From NCBI RefSeq assembly GCF_009829925.1, contig NZ_SNVJ01000021.1, forward strand, positions 28,633 to 92,632: a stretch of 64,000 nucleotides of DNA. The letters run 5' to 3'. Both the position numbers and the translations under genes were made by a program. The notes under the pieces are model-generated. The model saw only the letters and a list, made by a program, of their open reading frames with translations, did not search any database and had not been told where the DNA came from. Source of the DNA: Teichococcus coralli (GTDB lineage Bacteria > Pseudomonadota > Alphaproteobacteria > Acetobacterales > Acetobacteraceae). Below are positions 35,230 through 44,116 of this stretch, piece by piece (the stretch's first letter is position 1; each line of letters opens with the position of its first letter).

Positions 35230-35825
35230 CGCTCCAGCGCCATGGCCAGGGCGCGGGCCAGGAAAAGCAGGTGCGGCGCGGCGCCCCGGCTGGGCAGGGC
35301 GGCGGCATGACGCGCGCCGAGCACCAGCAGGGCAGGCGTCTTCGCCAGCGGCACACGGGCCAGGGCGTCGCAGTCAACCAGCCCCGCCGCTTCCGCATGC
35401 AGCAGCGGGAGGTCGGTGGGTGCTGTGCGGACAAGGGTGTCGCGCCCGGCGGGAAGGAGGCGGGCCACGCTGCCCGAAGGCAGCGCCAGGCGGTGCGCCC
35501 CGGCGGTGCCCTCGGCGGCCAGCGCGCAGTGTTCCAGCCCGAGCAGGGCGGGCCATTCCTGGCTGATCGTCTCCAGGGGGTCATGGCTGGCGATCAGCGC
35601 CAGCACGGCGGCATGGGTGCGGGCGGCGAAGCCGTCGCCCTCCCGTGCCGCCGCGGCGAGGTTGCGCGTGGCGGCGCGCTCGGCCGAGAGCATGGCCGCC
35701 ATGTGGTCGGCCAGCTCCTCGCCATGCACCCGCCGCGGCGGGGCGAGCGTGCGGTAGAGCTCCGGGCGCGAGGCCAGGAAGCCGGGATGCGCCCGCAGCC
35801 AGGCGGCGATGTCCTCCTCGGTCAT
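35226..35825 (-). CDS. DUF484 family protein (GAF-like)
   Basis: A 199-residue cytoplasmic protein. The N-terminus EEDIAAWLRAHPGFLASRPEL is the diagnostic DUF484 opening, followed by a helical segment (EELADHMAAMLSAERAATRNL) and a GAF-like region ending SRGAAPHLLFLARALAMALE. The molecular role is not established; it is a regular neighbour of xerC. ATG 35825 is followed by the xerC start overlapping its stop (ATGA at 35226-35229), so the two are translationally coupled. Transaldolase follows downstream-upstream at 35874 on the same strand. Confidence 0.85.
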   Translation of the reverse strand: MTEEDIAAWLRAHPGFLASRPELYRTLAPPRRVHGEELADHMAAMLSAERAATRNLAAAAREGDGFAARTHAAVLALIASHDPLETISQEWPALLGLEHCALAAEGTAGAHRLALPSGSVARLLPAGRDTLVRTAPTDLPLLHAEAAGLVDCDALARVPLAKTPALLVLGARHAAALPSRGAAPHLLFLARALAMALER

Positions 35826-35873
35826 CGCCCGCCCGTGCCTTGCCGCGTCATGCCGCCTCGGGTCCCGCCTGCC

Positions 35874-36530
35874 TCAGAGGATGCTCTGGCCGGTCTTCTT
35901 CCAGTCGGCCAGGAAGGCTTCGAGGCCACGGTCGGTCAGCGGGTGCTTGATGAGCTGGCGGATCACCGCCGGCGGCAGGGTGGCGACATGGGCGCCGAGC
36001 TTGGCGGCCTGCGCCATGTGCAGCGGATGGCGGACGGAAGCCACCAGCACCTCGGTCCTGAGCTGCGGGTAGTTGCGGTAGATCTGCACCACGTCGGCGA
36101 TCAGCTGCATGCCGTCCTGCGCCAGGTCGTCCAGCCGGCCGACAAAGGGCGAGATGTAGGTGGCGCCCGCCTTGGCGGCGAGCAGCGCCTGGGTGGCCGA
36201 GAAGCACAGCGTGACGTTGACCGGCGTGCCCTCGTTGGAGAGCGCGCGGCAGGTGCGCAGGCCGGCCTCGGTCAGCGGCACCTTGACGGCGACGTTCTTC
36301 GCGATATCGCGGAGGTAGCGGCCCTCGGCCAGCATGCCGTCATGGTCGGTGGCGGTCACCTCGGCCGAGACGTGGCCGGGCGTGATGTCGCAGATCTCGG
36401 CGATCACCTCGGACATCTTGCGGCCGGACTTGGCGATCAGCGAGGGATTGGTGGTGACGCCATCGACCATGCCGATTTCGGCGAGCGCCCGGATTTCGGA
36501 CACCTCGGCGGTGTCGACGAAGAACTTCAT
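35874..36530 (-). CDS. tal: Transaldolase / fructose-6-phosphate aldolase (TalC-type)
   Basis: A 218-residue short-form transaldolase of the class I aldolase barrel family. It starts MKFFVDTAEVSEIRALAEIG, then MVDGVTTNPSLIAKSGR (21-37), and has the Schiff-base lysine K83 in NVAVKVPLTEAG. Later segments are VNVTLCFSATQALLAAKAGA and YISPFVGRLDD (the last typical of subfamily 3B). It transfers dihydroxyacetone units between sugar phosphates in the non-oxidative pentose phosphate pathway. AGGAAT lies upstream of ATG 36530. It diverges from priA with 117 bases between the starts. Fsa versus transaldolase activity cannot be separated by eye. Confidence 0.93.
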   Translation of the reverse strand: MKFFVDTAEVSEIRALAEIGMVDGVTTNPSLIAKSGRKMSEVIAEICDITPGHVSAEVTATDHDGMLAEGRYLRDIAKNVAVKVPLTEAGLRTCRALSNEGTPVNVTLCFSATQALLAAKAGATYISPFVGRLDDLAQDGMQLIADVVQIYRNYPQLRTEVLVASVRHPLHMAQAAKLGAHVATLPPAVIRQLIKHPLTDRGLEAFLADWKKTGQSIL

Positions 36531-36647
36531 AATGGAATTCCTGTGATGCGGCGCGAAACTGGAGCGCCGGTGCGGTTTCCGTTCGGGGAGCAGTTGTAGC
36601 GGATGGCGGTTGTCCAACGAAAGGCTGCAGCGCCGAATGGGGCGGGC

Positions 36648-38834
36648 ATGGCACGTCTGCGCGTGCTGCTGCCCCTGCCGCTGGCCGGCGCCTATGACTA
36701 CCGGGTGCCGCAGGGCATGCCGGTGCCGCCGGTGGGCAGCTTCGTCGCGGTGCCGCTCGGCAATCGCGGCAGCATCGGCGTGGTGTGGGACGGCGAGGCC
36801 GACCCCGGCCTGCCGGAGAGGAAGCTGAAGGACATCGAGGGCGTCTTCGAGGTGCCGCCGATGACCGAAAGCCTGCGCCGCTTCGTCGAGTGGGTGGCGG
36901 CCTACACGCTGAGCCCGCCCGGCGCGGTGCTGCGCATGGCGATGAGCGCCCCCGCCGCGCTGGAGCCGCCCGCCGCCAAGGCCGGCTGGCGCCTCTCGGC
37001 CGCCGGGCAGCGGGCGCGGCGCGGGGAGGGGGCGCGGCTGACGGAAAGCCGCCGCCGGGTGCTCGATGTGATGGAGCCGGGGGAGGTCTATGCGCCCGCC
37101 GCCCTGGCCGCCGAGGCCGGCGTCTCGCCCGGCGTGGTGCGCGGCATGGCCGATGCCGGGCTGCTGGAGTCCGCCCTGCTGCCGCCCGGCGAGCGTTTCC
37201 CGGTGCCGGACCTCCAGCGCCCCGGTCCGGAGCTTGGGCCGGAGCAGGCGGAAGCGGCCGCGGCGCTGCGCGAGGCGGCGGCGGTGCGGCACTTCGGCGT
37301 CACCCTGCTGACCGGCGTCACCGGCTCGGGCAAGACGGAGGTCTATCTGGAGGCGGTGGCCGAGTGCCTGCGGCAAGGTCGGCAGGCGCTGGTGCTGCTG
37401 CCGGAGATCGCCCTTTCCACGCAATGGCTGGAGCGCTTCGAGCGCCGCTTCGGCGTGCCGCCGGCGCTGTGGCATTCCGAGCTGGGCAGCCGCCGCCGGC
37501 GCGACACCTGGCGGGCGGTGGCGGAGGATAAGGTGCCGGTGCTGGTCGGCGCCCGCTCGGCGCTGTTCCTGCCCTTCCCGGATCTCGGCCTGATCGTGGT
37601 GGACGAGGAGCACGAGACCGCCTTCAAGCAGGAGGAGGGCGTCGTCTACAACGCGCGGGACATGGCGGTGGTGCGCGCCCGGCTGGCCGGGGCCTCCTGC
37701 GTGCTGGTCTCCGCCACGCCCAGCCTGGAGACGCTCACCAACGCCGAGACCGGCCGCTACGCCGCGCTGCACCTGCCGGTGCGGCATGGCGGGGCGGCGC
37801 TGCCGGAGGTTGCGATCATCGACCAGCGCCGCACCCCGCCGGAGCGGGGCCGCTTCCTCAGCCCGCCCCTGGTGCAGGCGGTGCGCGACACGCTGGCCGA
37901 GGGGCAGCAGGCCATGCTGTTCCTGAACCGGCGCGGCTATGCGCCGCTGACGCTCTGCCGCGCCTGCGGCCACCGCATGCGTTGCCCGAACTGCACGGCC
38001 TGGCTGGTGGAGCACCGGGTGCAGCGCCGGCTGCAATGCCACCACTGCGGCCATGCCGAACCCATTCCCGAGACCTGCCCGGAATGCGGCGCCGAGGCCA
38101 GCCTGACCCCGCTCGGCCCCGGCGTGGAGCGGGTGCAGGACGAGGCGGCGGACCTCTTCCCCGAGGCCCGCATGCTGGTGATGGCCAGCGACACCATTCC
38201 CGGCCCGGCCGCCGCCGCCGAGGCCGCCCGCGCCATCGCCGCGCGCGAGGTGGACCTGATCATCGGCACGCAGATCGTCGCCAAGGGCTGGCATTTCCCG
38301 CACCTGACCCTGGTGGGGGTGGTGGACGCCGATCTCGGCCTCGCCGGCGGCGACCTGCGCGCCGCCGAGCGCACCGTGCAGCTGCTGCACCAGGTGGCCG
38401 GCCGCGCGGGCCGCGCCGAGGCGCCGGGGCGGGTGCTGCTGCAGTCCTGGAACCCCGAGCATCCCGTCATGCAGGCGCTGGTCTCGGACGACCTGGAGGG
38501 GTTCATGGCCGCCGAGGCGGAGCAGCGCCGTCCCGGCCACTGGCCACCCTTCGGCCGGCTCGCCGCGCTGATCGTCAGCGCCGAGGACGAGCGCGAGGCC
38601 GACCGCGCGGCGCGCGACCTCGGCCTCGCGGCGCCGCAGGGGGAGGGGATGGAGGTGCTCGGCCCGGCGCCCGCGCCGCTGGCCCTGCTGCGCGGGCGGC
38701 ACCGCCGCCGGCTGCTGCTGAAGACGCGGCGCGACGTCGCGGTGCAGCCGATTCTGCGGGAATGGCTGGGCCGTGTGGCGGTGCCGGCGAGCGTGAAGGT
38801 GCAGGTGGACGTGGACCCCGTCGGATTCCTCTGA
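36648..38834 (+). CDS. priA: Primosomal protein N' (replication restart helicase PriA)
   Basis: A 728-residue 3'-5' DNA helicase that reloads the replisome at stalled forks. The N-terminal DNA-binding domain begins ARLRVLLPLPLAGAYDYRVP. Walker A GVTGSGKTEVYL is at about 223-234 and Walker B DEEH at 319-322. Eight zinc-binding cysteines are present in CRACGHRMRCPNC, CHHCGH and CPECGA (about 437-480). Helicase motifs include QIVAKGWHFPHLTLVGVVDA and QVAGRAGRAEAPGRVLLQ. ATG 36648 was chosen because the family starts near MARLRV; an in-frame ATG at 36603 would add 15 unrelated residues. In many alphaproteobacteria priA directly precedes the atpHAGDC operon, as here. Confidence 0.96.
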   Translation: MARLRVLLPLPLAGAYDYRVPQGMPVPPVGSFVAVPLGNRGSIGVVWDGEADPGLPERKLKDIEGVFEVPPMTESLRRFVEWVAAYTLSPPGAVLRMAMSAPAALEPPAAKAGWRLSAAGQRARRGEGARLTESRRRVLDVMEPGEVYAPAALAAEAGVSPGVVRGMADAGLLESALLPPGERFPVPDLQRPGPELGPEQAEAAAALREAAAVRHFGVTLLTGVTGSGKTEVYLEAVAECLRQGRQALVLLPEIALSTQWLERFERRFGVPPALWHSELGSRRRRDTWRAVAEDKVPVLVGARSALFLPFPDLGLIVVDEEHETAFKQEEGVVYNARDMAVVRARLAGASCVLVSATPSLETLTNAETGRYAALHLPVRHGGAALPEVAIIDQRRTPPERGRFLSPPLVQAVRDTLAEGQQAMLFLNRRGYAPLTLCRACGHRMRCPNCTAWLVEHRVQRRLQCHHCGHAEPIPETCPECGAEASLTPLGPGVERVQDEAADLFPEARMLVMASDTIPGPAAAAEAARAIAAREVDLIIGTQIVAKGWHFPHLTLVGVVDADLGLAGGDLRAAERTVQLLHQVAGRAGRAEAPGRVLLQSWNPEHPVMQALVSDDLEGFMAAEAEQRRPGHWPPFGRLAALIVSAEDEREADRAARDLGLAAPQGEGMEVLGPAPAPLALLRGRHRRRLLLKTRRDVAVQPILREWLGRVAVPASVKVQVDVDPVGFL

Positions 38835-38970
38835 ACTCTGCGACGAATTGTGCCGGGAGGGTGAAAGCGCGGTAAGGAATCGCGCCTGCCCCCCGTTGCC
38901 GCCCCGTGAGACACTGTGTTAATGCCCGGGCACCGCGGCGGCTATGTGCGCCGCATTCATATGATGTCCA

Positions 38971-39008
38971 GCCGCGCAGCCCGGTCGGTGACGACCGGGC
39001 TGCGCGGC
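38971..39008. promoter_or_regulatory. Perfect 16-bp hairpin in the atpH leader
   Basis: Arms 38971-38986 (GCCGCGCAGCCCGGTC) and 38993-39008 pair perfectly over 16 bp around a GGTGAC loop, ending 33 bases before the atpH start. There is no T run. It lies after the AT-richest part of the priA-atpH gap (38930-38970), where an atp promoter would be expected. It may stabilise or attenuate the atp mRNA, or end priA transcription. The role is inferred. Confidence 0.55.
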
Positions 39009-39041
39009 GGGGCGCCGGGATAGCAGAGAACGGGATCCTCC

Positions 39042-39623
39042 GTGGCCTCCGAAGCGACCAACGTCTCGCCCAGCGCGACCCATCCCTCCGGCCTCGCCCA
39101 GCGCTACGCGCTGGCCCTGCTGGAACTGGCGAAGGAAAAGAAGGCGGTGGACGCCATCGCCGGCGACCTGGACCGCCTGCAGGACCTCGTGGCGAGGGAT
39201 GCGGCCTTCCGCGCCTTTCTCCAGGACCCGCGCCTGGACGCCGCCTCGCAGCAGCGCGGCGCCTTCGCCATCCTCGACCGTGCCAAGGTGGGCGGCGACG
39301 TCCGCAAGCTGGTGGGCGTGCTGATCGCCAACCGCCGCCTGGCCGCCCTGCCGGACGTCATCGCCGCCTTTGGCGGGCTGCTCGCCGAGCAGCGCGGCCA
39401 GCAGACGGCCGAGGTCGCCACCGCCCACCCGCTGACCGACGTGCAGCGCACGCAGCTTACTGCGCGCCTCACCGAGGCCGGTTATTCGAACGTGAAGCTG
39501 GTCGAGCGCCTCGACCCCACCCTGCTGGGTGGGCTGGTCGTCCGCCTCGGATCCCGCCTCTACGACAGCTCGATCAAGTCCAAGCTGCAGCGCCTGCAGT
39601 ACGCCATGAAGGGGGCCGCCTGA
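39042..39623 (+). CDS. atpH: ATP synthase F1 delta subunit
   Basis: A 193-residue stator protein linking the F1 alpha3beta3 head to the b-subunit stalk. The N-terminal helical domain contains LAQRYALALLELAKEKKAVD (about 18-37) and the C-terminal part GLVVRLGSRLYDSSIKSKLQ. The start is GTG 39042. Length matches alphaproteobacterial delta. It is the first gene of atpHAGDC, one base before atpA; as usual in this class, the Fo genes are elsewhere. Confidence 0.95.
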   Translation: MASEATNVSPSATHPSGLAQRYALALLELAKEKKAVDAIAGDLDRLQDLVARDAAFRAFLQDPRLDAASQQRGAFAILDRAKVGGDVRKLVGVLIANRRLAALPDVIAAFGGLLAEQRGQQTAEVATAHPLTDVQRTQLTARLTEAGYSNVKLVERLDPTLLGGLVVRLGSRLYDSSIKSKLQRLQYAMKGAA

Positions 39624-39624
39624 T

Positions 39625-41160
39625 ATGGAGATCCGTCCCGCCGAGATCTCGGAGATCCTGAAGCAGCAGATCGCCGGCTTCGATGCCGAGGCGAATGTTG
39701 CCGAGGTCGGCACCGTGCTGACTGTGGGCGACGGCATTGCCCGCGTCTATGGCCTGCAGAACGTCATGGCCGGCGAGCTGGTGGAGTTCCCCTCCGCCGG
39801 CCTCAAGGGCATGGCGCTGAACCTCGAGACCGACAATGTCGGCGTCGTGATCTTCGGTGACGACAGCAACATCCGCGAGGGCGACACCGTCTCCCGCACC
39901 GGCGACATCGTGCAGGTTCCCGTTGGCAAGGGGCTGCTCGGCCGCGTGGTCGACGGCCTCGGCAACCCGATCGACGGCAAGGGCCCGCTGACCGACGTCA
40001 AGCCGGCGCTGGTCGAGGTGAAGGCGCCGGGCATCATCCCGCGCAAGTCCGTGCACGAGCCGATGCAGACCGGCATCAAGGCGATCGACGCCCTGATCCC
40101 GATCGGCCGTGGCCAGCGCGAGCTGGTGATCGGTGACCGCCAGACCGGCAAGACCGCCGTGCTGGTGGACACCATCATCAACCAGAAGCCGATCAATGCC
40201 GGCGACGACGAGGCGAAGAAGCTCTACTGCATCTACGTCGCCGTCGGCCAGAAGCGCTCCTCGGTCGCCCAGCTGGTCAAGACGCTGGAGGAGAACGGCG
40301 CGATGGAGTACTCCATCGTCGTCGCCGCCACCGCCTCCGACCCGGCGCCGATGCAGTTCCTGGCGCCCTATGCCGGCTGCGCCATGGGCGAGTTCTTCCG
40401 CGACAACGGCATGCACGCGCTGATCATCTACGATGATCTGTCGAAGCAGGCCGTCGCCTACCGCCAGATGTCGCTGCTGCTGCGCCGCCCGCCGGGCCGC
40501 GAGGCCTATCCGGGCGACGTCTTCTACCTGCATTCCCGCCTGCTTGAGCGCGCGGCGAAGATGAACGACGACCACGGCGCCGGCTCGCTGACCGCGCTGC
40601 CGGTCATCGAGACGCAGGCCGGCGACGTTTCCGCCTACATTCCGACCAACGTGATCTCGATCACCGACGGGCAGATCTTCCTGGAGACGGAACTGTTCTT
40701 CAAGGGCATCCGCCCCGCCGTGAACGTCGGCCTCTCGGTCTCGCGCGTCGGTTCCGCCGCGCAGATCAAGGCGATGAAGCAGGTGGCCGGCAAGATCAAG
40801 CTGGAGCTGGCGCAGTACCGCGAGATGGCGTCCTTCGCCCAGTTCGCCTCCGACCTCGACGCCTCCACCCAGGCCCTGCTGGCGCGCGGCGCGCGGCTGA
40901 CCGAGCTGCTGAAGCAGCCGCAGTTCCAGCCGGTGCCGGTCGAGGAGCAGGTGGTTTCCCTGTTCGCCGGCGTGCGCGGCTACCTCGACAAGATCGAGGT
41001 GGGCAAGGTCGGCGCCTTCGAGCGGCAGCTGCTCTCCTCGGTGAAGGCCAACGCGCCGGAGATCCTGGAGAGCATCCGCGAGAAGCGGGAGATCACCAAG
41101 GAGAACGAGGCGAAGCTGGTGTCCTTCATGGACGACTTCGCCAAGTCCTTCGCGCGCTGA
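39625..41160 (+). CDS. atpA: ATP synthase F1 alpha subunit
   Basis: A 511-residue non-catalytic nucleotide-binding subunit. It starts MEIRPAEISEILKQQI. The P-loop GDRQTGKT is at 170-177, and other typical segments are VGRGLLGRVVDGLG-like GKGLLGRVVDGLGNPIDGKG and HSRLLERAAKMNDDHGAGSL. The Arg finger region is GLSVSRVGSAAQIKAMKQVA. Standard length. It begins one base after atpH and is followed by atpG after 21 bases. Confidence 0.98.
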   Translation: MEIRPAEISEILKQQIAGFDAEANVAEVGTVLTVGDGIARVYGLQNVMAGELVEFPSAGLKGMALNLETDNVGVVIFGDDSNIREGDTVSRTGDIVQVPVGKGLLGRVVDGLGNPIDGKGPLTDVKPALVEVKAPGIIPRKSVHEPMQTGIKAIDALIPIGRGQRELVIGDRQTGKTAVLVDTIINQKPINAGDDEAKKLYCIYVAVGQKRSSVAQLVKTLEENGAMEYSIVVAATASDPAPMQFLAPYAGCAMGEFFRDNGMHALIIYDDLSKQAVAYRQMSLLLRRPPGREAYPGDVFYLHSRLLERAAKMNDDHGAGSLTALPVIETQAGDVSAYIPTNVISITDGQIFLETELFFKGIRPAVNVGLSVSRVGSAAQIKAMKQVAGKIKLELAQYREMASFAQFASDLDASTQALLARGARLTELLKQPQFQPVPVEEQVVSLFAGVRGYLDKIEVGKVGAFERQLLSSVKANAPEILESIREKREITKENEAKLVSFMDDFAKSFAR

Positions 41161-41181
41161 GGACGGGCCAGGGCAGGCAGC

Positions 41182-42066
41182 ATGGCCAACCTCAAGGAAC
41201 TCCGGGGGCGCATCAACAGCGTCAAATCCACCCGGAAGATCACCCAGGCGATGAAGATGGTCGCGGCGGCGAAGCTCCGCCGCGCCCAGTCCCAGGCCGA
41301 GGCGGCCCGCCCCTATGCCGAGCGCATGGCGCGGATGCTGGCCTCCCTCGGCGCCGCCGTCGCCGGCAGCCCGGATGCGCCGAAGCTGCTGGTCGGGACC
41401 GGCCGCAACCAGACGCATCTGCTGGTCGTCGTCACCGGCGACCGCGGCCTGGCCGGGCCGTTCAACACCAATGTGGGGCGCTTCGCGCGCAACCGCATCC
41501 GCGAGCTGGAGGCCGAGGGCAAGACCGTCAAGGTCATGACCATCGGCCGCAAGGGTGCCGCCTACCTGAAGCGTGAGTTCGCCTCCCGCTTCGTGGGCGA
41601 GATCACCTTCCAGGGCAAGCGCCGCGTCGGCTTCGAGGAGGCGGACGAGATCGCGCAGCGCATCACCGCCATGCTCGAGCACGGCGAGTTCGACGTCTGC
41701 ACGCTGATCTACAACCAGTTCCGCAGCGTGATCAGCCAGGTCCCCGTGGGCCAGCAGCTGATCCCCGCCGAACTGCCCGAGGCGGCGCCGGCGAACGCCA
41801 CCACGGCGCAGGCGCTGTACGAGTACGAGCCGGACGAGGCCACCATCCTGGCGCAGCTGCTGCCCAAGAACCTGGCCATCCAGATCTACCGTGCGGTGCT
41901 GGAGAACAGCGCCGGCTTCTTCGGGTCGCAGATGAACGCGATGGACAACGCGACCCGCAACGCCGGCGACATGATCAACAAGCTGACCCTGACCTACAAC
42001 CGCACGCGTCAGGCGAACATCACCCGTGAGCTGATCGAGATCATCTCCGGGGCCGAGGCGCTCTGA
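41182..42066 (+). CDS. atpG: ATP synthase F1 gamma subunit
   Basis: A 294-residue central rotor shaft of F1. The N-terminal helix LKELRGRINSVKSTRKITQA with MKMVAAAKLRRAQ (4-35) and the C-terminal helix AMDNATRNAGDMINKLTLTY with NRTRQANITRELIEIISGA are the hallmark coiled-coil ends. The middle Rossmann-like part includes VTGDRGLAGPFNTNV. Standard length. GGCAGGCAG precedes the ATG. It lies third in atpHAGDC. Confidence 0.97.
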   Translation: MANLKELRGRINSVKSTRKITQAMKMVAAAKLRRAQSQAEAARPYAERMARMLASLGAAVAGSPDAPKLLVGTGRNQTHLLVVVTGDRGLAGPFNTNVGRFARNRIRELEAEGKTVKVMTIGRKGAAYLKREFASRFVGEITFQGKRRVGFEEADEIAQRITAMLEHGEFDVCTLIYNQFRSVISQVPVGQQLIPAELPEAAPANATTAQALYEYEPDEATILAQLLPKNLAIQIYRAVLENSAGFFGSQMNAMDNATRNAGDMINKLTLTYNRTRQANITRELIEIISGAEAL

Positions 42067-42139
42067 TGCGAGCGCGCAGCACCGCGGGCGCGGACCGTGA
42101 ATCGCATCAGCCGATGATCCGAGGGGAATGAGCACAGCC

Positions 42140-43570
42140 ATGAAGAACAATGTTGGCAAGGTCACGCAGGTGCTGGGCGCCGTCGTGGACGTGCAGTTCC
42201 CCGCCGAACTGCCCTCCATGCAGAACGCGCTGCAGGTGAAGATCGGCGACCGCACCCTGGTGCTGGAAGTCGCGCAGCACCTCGGCGAGCGCACCGTCCG
42301 CACCATCGCCATGGACACCACCGACGGCCTGATCCGCGGTGCCGAGGCGGTGGACACCGGCAAGGGCATCGCCGTGCCGGTGGGCGAGGGCACGCTCGGC
42401 CGCATCCTGAACGTCATCGGCGAGCCGATCGACGAGCGTGGCGCGGTGAAGGCTGACAAGACCTACACCATCCACCGCCAGGCGCCCCTGTTCGAGGATC
42501 AGGCCACTTCGGCCGAGATCCTGGTCACGGGCATCAAGGTCATTGACCTGCTGGCCCCCTACCTGAAGGGCGGCAAGATCGGCCTGTTCGGCGGTGCCGG
42601 CGTCGGCAAGACCGTGACGATTCAGGAGCTGATCAACAACATCGCCAAGGGCCATGGCGGCGTGTCTGTCTTCGCGGGCGTCGGCGAGCGCACCCGCGAG
42701 GGCAACGACCTCTACCATGAGATGATCGACGCCGGCGTCATCAAGCTGAACGACGACGGCTCGACCGACGGCTCCAAGGTGGCGCTGGTCTATGGCCAGA
42801 TGAACGAGCCGCCGGGCGCCCGCGCCCGCGTCGCGCTCTCCGGCCTCTCCATGGCGGAATACTTCCGCGATGAGCAGGGCCAGGACGTGCTCTTCTTCAT
42901 CGACAACATCTTCCGCTTCACCCAGGCGGGCGCCGAGGTGTCGGCGCTGCTTGGCCGCATCCCCTCCGCGGTGGGCTACCAGCCGACGCTGGCCACCGAC
43001 ATGGGCGCGCTGCAGGAGCGGATCACCTCGACGAAGAAGGGCTCCATCACCTCGGTGCAGGCCATCTACGTCCCCGCGGACGACCTGACCGACCCGGCGC
43101 CGGCTACCTCCTTCGCCCACCTCGACGCGACGACGGTGCTCTCCCGCTCGATCGCGGAGCAGGCGATCTTCCCGGCCGTCGATCCGCTGGACTCCACCTC
43201 CCGCGCGCTCGACCCGCGCATCGTCGGCGAGGAGCACTACACCACCGCCCGCGAGGTGCAGCGCATCCTGCAGACCTACAAGTCCCTGCAGGACATCATC
43301 GCCATTCTCGGCATGGACGAGCTTTCGGAAGAGGACAAGCTGATCGTGGCGCGCGCGCGCAAGATCCAGCGCTTCCTCTCCCAGCCCTTCCACGTGGCCG
43401 AGGTGTTCACCGGCACCCCCGGCGTCTTCGTGAAGCTGGAGGACACGGTCCGCTCCTTCGCTGCCATCTGCAAGGGCGAGTACGACCACCTGCCGGAGGC
43501 CGCCTTCTACATGGTCGGCACCATCGAGGACGCGGTGAAGAAGGGTGAGTCCCTGAAGGCCGCGGCCTAA
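42140..43570 (+). CDS. atpD: ATP synthase F1 beta subunit
   Basis: A 476-residue catalytic subunit of F1. The P-loop GGAGVGKT is at 151-158, the catalytic-Glu segment is VGERTREGNDLYHEM, the Walker B region VLFFIDNIFRFTQAG, and the DELSEEDKLIVARARKIQRF sequence with its DELSEED motif lies near residue 388. ATG 42140 was chosen over 42128 because the GAGGGGA ribosome site sits 12 bases upstream of the former but touches the latter. Standard length. Fourth gene of the operon, 73 bases after atpG. Confidence 0.97.
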   Translation: MKNNVGKVTQVLGAVVDVQFPAELPSMQNALQVKIGDRTLVLEVAQHLGERTVRTIAMDTTDGLIRGAEAVDTGKGIAVPVGEGTLGRILNVIGEPIDERGAVKADKTYTIHRQAPLFEDQATSAEILVTGIKVIDLLAPYLKGGKIGLFGGAGVGKTVTIQELINNIAKGHGGVSVFAGVGERTREGNDLYHEMIDAGVIKLNDDGSTDGSKVALVYGQMNEPPGARARVALSGLSMAEYFRDEQGQDVLFFIDNIFRFTQAGAEVSALLGRIPSAVGYQPTLATDMGALQERITSTKKGSITSVQAIYVPADDLTDPAPATSFAHLDATTVLSRSIAEQAIFPAVDPLDSTSRALDPRIVGEEHYTTAREVQRILQTYKSLQDIIAILGMDELSEEDKLIVARARKIQRFLSQPFHVAEVFTGTPGVFVKLEDTVRSFAAICKGEYDHLPEAAFYMVGTIEDAVKKGESLKAAA

Positions 43571-43593
43571 GGCCCAGAGGAGGGAACCGATCC

Positions 43594-44007
43594 ATGGCGA
43601 CCTTCGACCTGGAACTGGTCAGCCCGGAGAAGCTGCTGCTGTCCCGCCCCGTCGAGATGGTCATCATCCCGGCGGCCGAGGGCGAGATGGGCGTGCTGCC
43701 CGGCCAGGCGCCGATGATCGTCGCCCTCAAGGGCGGCGTCATCCGCGTGCAGGAGAACGGGCAGGTCACCGAGCGGCTGTTCGTCATGGGCGGCTTCGCG
43801 GAGATCACCCCGGGGCGCGTCACGGTGCTGGCGGACGAGGCGACCCCGGTCGCCCAGCTCTCCCGCGCCACGGCGGCGACCCGGGTGCAGGAGGCCGAGG
43901 CGGCCTATGCCGCCACCACGGTGGAGACCGCGCCCGAGGAGCGGGAGGCCATCATGGCCCGCCTGCTCGCCGCGCGGGAGATGTCGGTGGCCGCCGAGGC
44001 CGCCTGA
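43594..44007 (+). CDS. atpC: ATP synthase F1 epsilon subunit
   Basis: A 137-residue regulatory rotor subunit. The N-terminal beta-sandwich contains TFDLELVSPEKLLLSRPVEM, IIPAAEGEMGVLPGQAPMIV and GGVIRVQENGQVTERLFVMG, then GFAEITPGRVTVLADEA. The C-terminal helical hairpin follows. AGAGGAGGGA precedes the ATG. It is the last gene of the operon and is followed after 41 bases by a strong intrinsic terminator. Confidence 0.95.
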   Translation: MATFDLELVSPEKLLLSRPVEMVIIPAAEGEMGVLPGQAPMIVALKGGVIRVQENGQVTERLFVMGGFAEITPGRVTVLADEATPVAQLSRATAATRVQEAEAAYAATTVETAPEEREAIMARLLAAREMSVAAEAA

Positions 44008-44048
44008 CCCGCTCCCCCGCATTTGCGGGGAGCACGGCTTGATTTCCG

Positions 44049-44089
44049 GCGCCATTCGCGGATCATCCCGCGAATGGCGCTTCTTTTTT
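44049..44089 (+). terminator. Intrinsic terminator of the atp operon
   Basis: Arms 44049-44061 (GCGCCATTCGCGG) and 44068-44080 pair perfectly over 13 bp around an ATCATC loop, followed by TTCTTTTTT at 44081-44089. It is a textbook rho-independent terminator between atpC and the ferritin-like gene. Confidence 0.9.
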
Positions 44090-44116
44090 GCGCCCCCTTG
44101 GATTGATGGGAGCGGC

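Noticed and set aside
35874..38702. Very long open frame antisense to tal/priA (about 940 codons)
   Set aside because: It shares only its end with the real transaldolase frame. Upstream of 36530 it is His/Gln/Arg/Ala-rich shadow sequence of the clear PriA gene on the other strand, a normal effect of high GC content.
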